A stretch of 64,000 bases of DNA from Micrasema longulum (taxonomy: Eukaryota > Arthropoda > Insecta > Trichoptera > Brachycentridae), in the NCBI GenBank assembly GCA_022494885.1, contig JAGVSM010003627.1, positions 62,001 to 126,000 of the forward strand, read 5' to 3'. Of this stretch, positions 34,595 through 46,500 are shown one piece after another. Within the stretch, counting starts at the first letter, position 1. Each line of letters begins with the position of its first letter. A program made the position numbers and the translations under genes. Below the pieces are notes generated by a model, which was not told the DNA's origin, searched no databases, and saw only the letters and a program-made list of their open reading frames with translations.

Positions 34595-37500
34595 ATGAGG
34601 TCAATATTCCGAGCTTTTTCGGTGATGTGTATTTTATCGACGATTTACGCGTCGACACTTCTTAGTAAGTATTTTCGGACTTTCATCTCACATTTGTATT
34701 TATTGAGTGCTAAAGTATGTAATGTCCGTTCTTTTTCCAATTTAAAAATCAGTACTGAAAGTAAACAACAATTAACAATTTGGTTGACAGACATTGGAAG
34801 TAAGGAATCTGAGAATTTATCGAGGATAGTAATCTAAATATTATGCTATCCCATTGAATAATTTATAAATTTATTGTATTTTTGTATGTGCATAGATATG
34901 TATGTATGCATGTATATATATATGTGTATATATGTATATATATGGGCGTATATATGTATGTATATGTATGTATGTGGTATGTATGTGTGTATGTTATATA
35001 TATATATATATATTTATATTAACATATTACAACAAATACGAAGAACATTTAAAAGAAGGTAATATAGAAGTCTAGGCATCTACAGGGCTTATGACCTGTC
35101 AATGGCTGGTTTAAGTGGCCACTTTAAACACTGTGTAACATTCACCATTCTGCCCATATTCGAACATCTATATTCCTTCAATTCTCTTATCTGTTGATGT
35201 TTGTGAAGTTAAAGAGCTGAAACCTTTATTTATGCGGGTGAGATTCATCTAATTGAATTATTTCACCGACATACTAGGCAACGCCTGAAAATGTTATTTT
35301 TTCAATTTCTATAGTTCTTCATGGACTGTTTGTTGAATCCAGTCCTTGTATAAAAAAATTTGGACAAACTCAAAATATTGTTGATATATTTATATGTTTA
35401 AATTTATTTTTACATTTAACGTAAGCAGTACTTTTTTTTCTTCCCTTTTGGGCTATAATGTTTTTTCTATTTCTTCAATATTATTTTTATTCATTGGAAA
35501 CATATTAAGATAACCATATTTGCCGCAACAAATCGGTTTCTTAGAACAGGCATTTGCCTACATAGGAACCGATTGCAACATTAGGCACACTAATATTTCT
35601 GGCTTGCCTACCCTTCGTATACTGAGCCTACTCCAGAACAACCAGAATTTGCTTGAGTGTTTTTTGTGCCATTTTTGTAAAAATGTATGCATAAACTAAT
35701 AAATAAAAGGAAAAGGAAAATAACAAAATGGAAAAGGTCGTACGTCATTAGAAAGAAAAATTTCTGCTCTACAAGATGTTGGCATTGGCTTTTATGTTAC
35801 GTGTATTATTTTCTTCGCTGTAGAAAAATGGCGAACATAAAAAGAAAGCATTCCTCTGTTATTTGTAGCGTCCGTCTACTCTCAACTGAAGGAATGTCTC
35901 AATTAGATACAAAAAATGTATTTAAATGCTCTTCTTGATGCTTTGCAATCGCGAAGGGAATCTTCCCCTTCAGGGAGGGTTACCTTTATTTTTTCCTTCA
36001 ATCCGTTGGAAAAAGAGTGAGCGGCGTGAGTTTAAGTGGTAAAGGGTGACCATTCCAATGGAATATCTTTTAACGGGATATATTGAAAGGTTGTCTAATT
36101 ATTGATATAAGGAATATAATTTTTTAAAGCTTTCCGAAAGTGGAATATTACCATATTATTTACTTGCGACCCTTTTTTATTTGTATGTAAGATTTTAACT
36201 CCTGTATTAAAAAAAATCATGATTAAAATTGATTTGCGAATTCAGATAAATTATTATTGTGAAGACACCTTATATGTTATTTAACACGAATATCAAAATT
36301 TATTGATTTTCTTCCAACGTAAACTGAAGGACAAGAATTGCATTTCAATAGGTAAACACCTGAATTTACTAATTTAACTATTTTTATCTTTATTATCAAG
36401 CAATAATTCATCTATATTGTTATTTGTTTAAGAAGCGGATTCGATATTATTTGGTAAAAAATTGGATGCATTTGTGGATTAGTATTTACGAAAGAATTCT
36501 TCTCCATTTATCATAATTATAAGTATTATTATAATTACTGTTGACACCTTAATTTTTTTTTTGATTTTGTCAAAGTGAGTTTTACATGTTGGTTAACTTG
36601 GTGTCCTGACGAAGAGACGGGTACGTCCCGAAACCGGTAGACATAGAAAAGTCGATAAGTGGTTATGTACAATAATTTAATAACATTTAGTTAAATCTTT
36701 GACCACAAAGTTAATGCTTTAAATATTAATAATATAGGTACGTTTTTTTCTCTCTTTCTTATTCTACTTTAAAAAATATATTTTTTATCATTTTATCTGG
36801 TTTTGTTGAGTTTTTTCTTTTTTCTTATCACTATTTTTTTATTTCTTCATATAATTAAAAAGAAAATAAATATATGTTTATTATTATATATGTATACAAT
36901 ATTGTGTCTGACAAATTATTATTGAATAGTGTTTCGAGACTAATATTTTAATTATTTATTTTTTATAATCGTGTTATTTACATAAAATTATACATTTATG
37001 CAAAGTTGTTTTGAATATCTAACTAGGGTCGTATCTAATAGTCAAAAGCATATAAAAAAAAATCAGTAATCAATACATAGAAACAATAATAAAGGTGGTG
37101 GTAGGTGGTAAAAATATGTATTAAAATACATAAGTTTAAAAAAAAGTGTAATAAAAAACATGATAAAAAACATATTTGAAAACCTATACGTAGTAAAAAC
37201 AAAATACATAGTAAGAAACATAGTAAAAGACATAGTAAGAAACAAAGTAAAAGACGTAGTAAGAAATATAGTAAAAGACACAGTAAAAACTTATTTGAAA
37301 ACCCAGTAAAACAAAATACATATTAAAAGACAAAGTAAAAAACACATTAAATAATCCAGTAAAATGCCTAGTAAAAACAAAATACATAGTAAGAAACATA
37401 GTAAAAGACTTAGTAAAGAAACGTTAAAAAACCCAGTGAAATATTCAGTTAAAACAAATACGTAGTAAGAAATATGGTAAAAGACATAGTATTTTTTTTA

Positions 37501-40500
37501 TACGTATAGCAAAAAACATATTTTGAAAAACATAGCAAAATACGTAGTAAAAAAAAAACAAAGTAAAAGACGAAATAAAATAAAATTTATATAATGTACA
37601 AATATAAATACTTCACGTATTTCTTTTTATAAAAAGATGTAGTAATATTGTAATAACAACATGTGTATTTTATTAAATAAAGAGTCTAAAACATAAAACA
37701 ACGCAAAAGCACACACAATAACTTGTAGACTAGAAAATTTTCTTTCGAATGAGTACTTTGTTTTACTTTTGGTGCTCATTCTTAAATTTGGAAGAAAAAA
37801 CGGACGCAACTTATGTTAACCCCTAATAATTAATACTTATTTTTTTACTCTGATATAATTTTAGAAAGTGGATTATCATGTGAGGAGAAAAAAGTTATAG
37901 TGGATACTCACAATGATATGAGAAGACGAGTGGCCAACGGGATGCTTCCTAACCAACCCAAGGCTTCTAATATGCAGAAAATGGTAAAAGCATCCTATAT
38001 TCATATTTCAATAAGCTGCTTTTTTCCAACTTTATACAAACGGTTTTAGTAATGATATACAATTATTTATCATATGTATTCATCAATCGCAAAATTAAAT
38101 AACAACTTACAAATAAGTGAGTCCCTTTAAAATATTTTATACACAGGTGCGCCGGGAGGGTTTATTATTTTGTTTGGCAAAAAGTTATGGAACTTCTTGC
38201 CAACGCAATAGTGTTGTCTCGATGCCAGAACAGTGTTGACCCCTTCCCTTAGTATCATACAGCCAATGTTACGATGAGAGATTTGTTTCCAAAACACATT
38301 ATCTCAAGAAATGGTGATATCGATCGGCCCCTTCGGTGGTCGGATTTAACAGCTCCGGAATTCTTTTTGAGGGGATATAATTTTAAATTTATGCCAGTAA
38401 GGTTGATGTCAACAATTTGAGCAATTTAAACAAAACATTCGTCAAGAAATTAATGAAATACCGGTTGAAATTTGTGAAAATGTGATAAAAAGAGCCGGTA
38501 TTTGTTAGGCTAATACAGGCGGACATTTAGCTGTAATTGTCTTCCATATATTCCCAACACTTATAGTCCTTAAAATATAGCTTGATTAGAATGACAGCTG
38601 TCAAACTAATTTCATTAGTGATGGAAATTACTGATCACCGATCAAATCGATTTTATCAGTTATTTCATGCAATCATGAAACTCTGTTTCCGAAAATTGAT
38701 ATAAAAAACGAAAAAACAAGCCTATTATAGTGTGTTTAACATAATTGTTCTCCAAAAAATGAGACATTTATACTTTTTTCATGAACAACATCAAACGAAT
38801 AATTTTTTTATTCGATCAATTTACATTGATCAATTTGTCCCATCTCTAACGTTTTTTCAAAATGATGTAACCTTGTAAGAACGTCGTTAATAATTAGGTT
38901 TATTTTAGTTTTAAAACCGATTTTATATATTAATTTGATTTATGTTTCAAGCACTGTAAAAAAAAAAAAATTATACGCCAAATACAAATGATTTTTCGTT
39001 ACTACAAAGTTATGTTGTCACTTTTTCTGACAACTGTCATTCTAACTATGTTACATTTTAAGGACTATAATAAAACATTTATTAGCATTTAACCATTTTG
39101 CTTTCATTTTCTATGAAGTTATTCAAAAATATTCACATAACTGAGGATGAAAGCATACACAAAGAGCTCGAAATCCGCCTAGGAATTGCTGGAGCAACTT
39201 TTGACATGATGCGTGTTGTCTGGAACTCTAGTCTATACTCGGTAATGTAACAAAACGAAATGCTCATTATTCAACTCTTGTATAATGCCGGTACTATATG
39301 GGCGTGAATCTTGGCACCTTACCAAAGCTCAAAACACCAAACTTCTGAGTTTTAAGAGTAAGTGCTTGAGAAGAATATTAGGTATAAGGTGGTTCGATTT
39401 TATAACTAACATTGAAGTCCGAGAACGGACGCAGCAGCCACCTATAACGAGCGTCTTTAGGATGCGGCAGTGGACCTGGCTTGGACACGTGCTGCGCATG
39501 CCTCAGGAGAACCTGAACCCAAGTTTCCTCTTCTTTAAACCTGCGGGCTCACGCCGTCCTGGAAGGCCGTCGATGACGATCTTTCGACTTTATTCGGCGG
39601 AATTAAGGGGCGCTGGATTGACATGGGAAGAAGCGAGAGTGTTGGCTGGCGATAGGGTCTCCTGGAGGCAACTGGTGATGTCCACATGCTTCACTTAGGA
39701 GCGGATGTGGAAAAGAAAGAGAAGAAGATACACAAATTACGTGTAAACCTTTCCGGCAACTGTATATTGTGTATATATATTTTTTTAATTTTTAATTTTT
39801 TTCAATTAAAATTTTTTTAAATTATTTTTTTTTTGCACCACAACAGGCCAGGAGGCCCAATTAAAGTGGTGAATTACATCACAGAACACCCAGGCTTGAG
39901 AAAAATCACGTGTAATTTTTGTGTTCTCACCGGGAATCGAACCCTAAACCTTCCGTGTGTGAGTCAAGCGTCTTAACCACTACACCACGGAGGCCGCCAT
40001 TGTTAACAATGATCAATAATAAAAATAATGTGACCTCACTGAGGTTACCCGTGCCAAGGACACTAAACAATATACTTTTTTATATATTTTTACATGTGAG
40101 AATATACAATATACAAAGAAGCCTTAGCCTAGCCGGGCCGAAGGGGGGGATTCGAATACCCCATATACCGATTTGGCCAATTTAACTTTATGTACGTAAG
40201 GATTCGGCAAACTAACAAAAATGAATAAAATACACGAATGAGTAAAAAATGCCTACGCGAAAACACAAACACGTTTTATTCTCCTGATGCCATATACAAG
40301 TAGGCGCTGGGGTCGTTTGGTCCCCCCGTTCGGATCATGTGTAATTTTTGAAAGCTCAGTGAGGGAAAGGTAATACAGAGATAGTTAACTAAATGTTCAG
40401 ACAGTTTTAACCACTACGTATTTAAGTTTATATTTAATTTATGTATACTTATATTATTCATGTAAAGTGTTTATTTGTTTTTTTAGTCCTGGGATGATGG

Positions 40501-43500
40501 TTTGGAGGCGATTGCACAAAAATGGGCAGACAATATGGATTTAAAACACAACCCCAATCATAGCGATCGTGAGTATGAAAGTTATTTTTAAAAATATATA
40601 TATTTATATTTTAACACTTTGAGTACCGGCCGAATACACATTTACCCTGTGCCCGGCCCATTTTTGTGAAATTTCATGCATTGTGAAGGGTTTTTTAAAA
40701 GTGTCATAATTATGAAAATATTGGGTTGGATATTGGGCAAACATTAGCCTTTATGGAGAGCCACATTGCGCATTGCAATGTTCGCACTTATACAGGGCCT
40801 CACCCCTTTTTTTGTGCTTTGTATCCCGCAGCCGTGTAAACACGTGATTATAATAACCATGCGTTGTGTCCCGGTCCCGTGTTTTCACGTGGTTTACCAG
40901 CAGGCATTGTAGACTGTGTAACAGGTCATAAGCCCTGTAAATGCCTAGACTCCCATATTACCTCCTCAAAAATGTTTTCCCTCTCTCTTGCAACAAATTT
41001 AAATATGAATAACTCCCTAGGGAGAAAATCCAGCCAGTCTGCAAGCATTTGGACATACTAAAACATTGTTGAAATAATTCAGAGTTAGAATCAGGGTAAT
41101 ATACATCTGCCTAGTCAAGGAGTGGAAGAAGTAACGTTTAGGTGGAAGTCTAGGCGTTTACAGGGCTTATGACTTGTCATTGGCTGGTGCATACAAACAT
41201 TTGGATGAACTTAAAATATTGTAATAAAATAAGTGGTTAAAAAAGTTTTTTTTATTTTTATAATATAATTTGTTTAGACTTTGTTTTTTAAATGATTTTT
41301 TTTGTAGCTCGTTTCCCCGCTGTGGGGGAGAATATCGCCTACGGAACATCCCCATTTTTTGATGCCTCAAGAGCCATTTTCCTGTGGTTTGACGAATACA
41401 AGCATTTCGACTACGCACCTATAATATCTCTGAACGCTGGACACTACACTCAGGTTGGTTCGTCAATTAATTAAGAGAATATGCGTCGAAGAGCGGTTTG
41501 ATAAATAGGTATTTGGATATATTTTTTCCGTCACTCTCGCAGATGCCTCCCCGAGTACTGTGCAAAAAAGACACTGCATGCCGGACTGATTATGCCTAGC
41601 TAAAATAGATAAAATCGAGGTATCGCATCGCCGTTTTTCGCGCTCCAAAACTGAGCCAATTTTGATGTTTTTTGTTGTGTCGGCTTAAAACTTAAAACCC
41701 AGTTGGTGTTTCGCCCTCTCGAGTAAGCTTGCAGATTACCGATATTATTTGAAGATTGTCTATTTAAACAATAGCATTTTGAACATGATTTCCTTAGGCT
41801 TATTTTTCTATAATATTATACAGTTGATATATGACATAGGACATGTGGCGTTCGAGTGGCCCCTTTTGACATTATTCATCAGTAGAAGGATTCGACGCGG
41901 TGCTTCGTGTTGACATTTTAATCATAATGAAAATGGTTATGGTGTTTTTTTAATAAACTTTTTTACAAATGTTGTACACACCTATGTCGCGATAATGTTT
42001 AAGTTGATTCGATAAGATTATTGGTAATAATCTTCCGCTGTCAAAAGTCAAAGCAGAGAGATGATGTTCACAGAACCACAGAAAAAAATACCGTAATAAT
42101 AAGTAAAAATTAATAAACATTTTGTGCAGATTACCTATAAAAAAAATCACCGCTTGCCACTGGTATCCGGTAAAAGCTGTATATTTTGACATTATAATTG
42201 TTGTTCTGTAGATGGTGTGGGCTACATCAACATGGATCGGGTGTGGAGTTAGCAGTTTTTTGGGAGACAATGAAGAGACGTATAAGTTTGTCGTCTGCGA
42301 CTATGGACCAAGGTAACATGTTTGCATTATTAACATATCAGTAGTTCAACAATGTCTGATTATGTCCAAATGCTTGCAGACTGGCTGGATTTTCTCCCTA
42401 GGGAGTTGTTCGGATTTAAATTTATTTCAACAGAGAGGGAAAAAGTTTTCGAGAAGGGAATATGGAAGTCTAGGCATTTACAGGGCTTATGACCTGTCAT
42501 TGGCTGGTTTAAGTGGCCACTTTACACACTGTGTAACATTATTACCTGGTAAAAGAAGAAGTATAAGAAGTATATATACCTACAACATAACTACCTGGTA
42601 AAAGAGGAAGTATAAAAATTGGAAAATTGTTTTCAGGCGTTGCCTAGTAGGTGATTTGGTTCAGCCGGATGAATCTTACCCACGTGATAAAGGTTTCAGC
42701 TCTTTTACTTCACAAAAGTCAACAGATGGAAGAGTTGAGGGAATGTGGATGTTCAAACATGGGCAGAATGGTGAATGTTACACAGTGTGTAAAGTGGCCA
42801 CTTAAACCAGCCAATGACAGGTCATAAGCCCTGTAAATGCCTAGACTTCCATATTCCCTTCTCGAAAACTTTTTCCCTCTCTGTTGAAATAAATTTAAAT
42901 ATCAGTAGTTCAATCGCAAATAACCATCGACGTGCTTTAAAACATGCTAAGCATTTGAGCGATCACAATGAACATGCCTAAGTTATCGCAGTCATAAGTC
43001 AACGCGTGTGTGATCTCTAAGCCGACGCTCGAGTTGGTTTGTTTTTTATTTTCCTCGTAAATAAATACAGTTCACTGGCGAAAAATCGGCGTTTACTATA
43101 AAAAATAATACAATATATTGCATTTGCTGAATAGTAAGGAGTATCTAATACAAAAAAGTGAAAGTTAAATTACAATTACTATGGCGACTGCTTTTCTTGA
43201 CATTTGGCTTGCGAACCGCCGGCTCAATGCAATGAATAGCATAATAAATAAATAAAAATAGCAGTTTTGGAATATTTACCATATTTACACCGGTGAAATT
43301 ATACGTCGCGAAACGTAAATATTTTGACATTTAATATTAGGTGTTCACGGATGTTGCATTATGATTGCGAATAGGACAAACAACCATGGTGAAAAATTGT
43401 TATCACGTCGCTTATAAGCACGTCGATAGTTATTTGTGATTGAGCTACAAGTATAACAGAGACTGAGAACATATTGAATAAGGGTATACAGAGAGCTAGG

Positions 43501-46500
43501 CATATAGGCTTTTACAGCGGTCAAGACTTATCGTTGACCAAAAGTGATTTTTTTTTTTGCCCCATAACAGGCCAGGAGGCCCAATCACAGTGGTGAATTA
43601 CAGTACAGATTACCCAAGCTTCAAAAAAGTAACATTTTATTTTTGTGTTCTCACCGCTTTACAAACTGTGTAAATGTAAAACTACTCATAAATATGTAGT
43701 TTTACGTTTCAGCCAGAAGTTACTCTGTAGACGTCGCTTAGTATGCAACTGCTGATTTAAATTCAATTACGCCGCGTTGTGTCGTTTTTAAGTGTCAAAA
43801 TACAGCTGGGATTAAAGGGGAATAGGGTGGGATCACATTTCATGTGTAAATAGCCAATGAGGAAGTTCAGTGGTTTTTTTAAAAAAAAAAATGTTAATAG
43901 ACTGTTAAACAAAGACAAAATTATTTAAAAAAAAAATTTATATATCGTATTATCGGCGCTACGATTTTTCAAAGTTTTGTATTTCTGAAATAACTCCGCG
44001 TGTAACGTCAGAGGTTCATTTCCGCTTATTCTCATTCAGTTCTTCCCATTGGTCCAGAAACGACAAGCAGACCGGAAATCTTCCATAGCTCTTAGATTAT
44101 AGGTTGATTCACTCATGTGAATCAACCTATAATGTGGTTCATACCAGTGACGTCATTTAAAGTAGTGCGTTTTTATCAAAATATTTATTATTATTTTTTC
44201 TGTACATTTTCAAGAAACTTTGTCGTACAATTTAATGCTCTAATTTTTACCCCGCGTAAGAAAACATTTTTCGTATCCAATTTCCCGTAGGGCTGAAGTT
44301 CCTCATTCACAACTAATACTATTTAAGAATGCGATTATTTTACCGTCTGTCGGATTGTTAAAAAAACAAGGTGGACATTTTGTTAGTAATTCCAGGGTAG
44401 TCGAATTTTACTATCCGGCTTTCTATTAATAAGCCTCAGAATAATGATAAGCTGTATTCATTTTACATAATAAATAAATGATTATTTTATGTTTATTTTA
44501 CGTTTGCCTAATAAAAGCACTTATTTTTTAATATAATCCAGTCAGTAAAATATTTTTCGTGATAAAGCATAACAAAACATTACACAAAATTATCTTATAT
44601 TTGTGTTATGATAGTATATTGTTAGCGGGTTGGCAACATTACGCGGCCACTTTACGCATGCGCGCAGGTGGGATGTCGTGCAGGGAGGAGGCATTTGGCA
44701 ATTTTCGGACACAGTGCGATGTATTCAAATTTGATTCTACGCGCCTTTTGGTATTTTATAATTCCACGCTTTATACATAATTCTTCTGTACGTGTGTATG
44801 TTATGAACTCCTATTAAATAGCTGGACCGATTTTCATGAAATTTTTTGTGAGTGTTTGGCCCCTTTCACACATGCCACGCAAATCCACCCGGCCCGGTAA
44901 CTTTACCGCGTGCATCCTACAAACGCATACAAAATGTGTTACCTTTTGTAGGGTGTATCCGGAAAATTACTGGGCCGGGTGGATTGGCGTGGCATGTGTG
45001 AAAAAGGGCCTTTGAGTGGGCGGATGGTTTAAATTCACAATTGCACCCAAATTGTGTAAATAAAGCTGAACCATTAAATATACACAAAACAAAAATATTG
45101 AAATATCAAACTGTTTGCTAAATGTCACTTAGTTTATCGAAAATTCGAATATAGAAAAAACGTTTGCTGAACTAGCTAATAGCAGGTAAGCCAACGTTTG
45201 GGCAGGTCAACGTCTGTCGGGTCCGCTAGTTTATTATATAATTGTATGCAGTTTGAGGCAAACGAATAACTTATTTTTTTAAGACTATTTATTTTTATTT
45301 ATTTAACTTTTTGTACGTAATTTTTTTTGTACATGCCTTATTGCCAAATGGCAATTTCTTCCAACTAACCAATAAAATAATAGTTTTATTTTTATAATTC
45401 AAGTTTCATAACATATTCAATAGAAAATAAAGATTAAAAAGCTAAAGATTTATAAAAATAGAAATTTATTTATTTTATTTATTTATTTCATTTTATTTGG
45501 GATTTTTACAGCTATTACATAAACAAAATAATTAGAAAAATCTTAAAAATACTAAAGCCAATTAAAAAAAATCCACTGTAAATATAATGACACATAATAT
45601 ATAAGAAAAGAAGTTTAGTAATTGTATTTGTGTGACGTTTGTATTCATGTGAATGTGTGTATGCGTGAATGAATGAGGGAGAGGATACATGTGCGTGTGG
45701 GAATGAAAGGGGGAGAGGGTGCGTTTGTATGGGTGCGTAAGTATGAAAATAATATATTTGCTTAAAACTTGTAAATTGTATTAAAAATGGTACAATAAAG
45801 AGCTTAGTAAAAAGTTAGAAACCTTTTTGTTAAAATTCAAATGACGAAATGATATAAATTGTTTTTTTTTTTTTTTAAGTATGTTAAATTTCAAAACCGT
45901 ATTCTGAAGAAAAAAAAAAAGCATTTTATTTTTTAAATTTAACTGATACACATCGAATGAATAATGTGCGACGAGTCCTATACAATACAGTAGGTAATCA
46001 CAAAATGCAGTAAATACGAAATAATGACAACAATAAAATAAGGATTGACAATACGCGAACGTTGATTCAAAACGAACACACAAATGCATATTATATGCAC
46101 TTACATAATATATAAATAAAAATAACATATAAGTTTAATAAAAATGATTCGGATTATAAAAATCAGGTGTCACAAACAGTTGGCCCGCAGTACGGGGATA
46201 CATAATTATATTAAAAGATCTTCTCACTATAAAACTTATATATGTTCAGGGATAGAGAGCAACGGAGAGGAGGATGCGGACAAAGACAATTTATTACCTA
46301 TAGCAGTTTTGATAAATTTAATATTTTTGGTAAATATATCTATTTCGTTAAATTTCCTGTTATACGTACCCATAATACGGTTAATCGTAGCGTTTTTTGA
46401 CGAATTTGTTCTGCATTTAGGTATGTGGAAAAGTTGTGTATAACGCGTTTGTCTCTGTGGTACCTTAAGATGAATGCGGTTAACCAATTCGGGGGAATCT

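Noticed and set aside
35687..35938. 83-codon open frame in CAP intron 1
   Set aside because: Basic low-complexity composition, no domain, and no compatible splice sites with the CAP exons.
37063..37399. Minus-strand frames with repeated FLTMSFT-like peptides, which look like membrane proteins
   Set aside because: They are translations of the AGTAAAA minisatellite.
39285..39698. 137-codon open frame as a host gene or CAP exon
   Set aside because: The LGHVLRM and GRP segments mark a LINE ORF2 C-terminus; there is no splice link in phase to the CAP exons.
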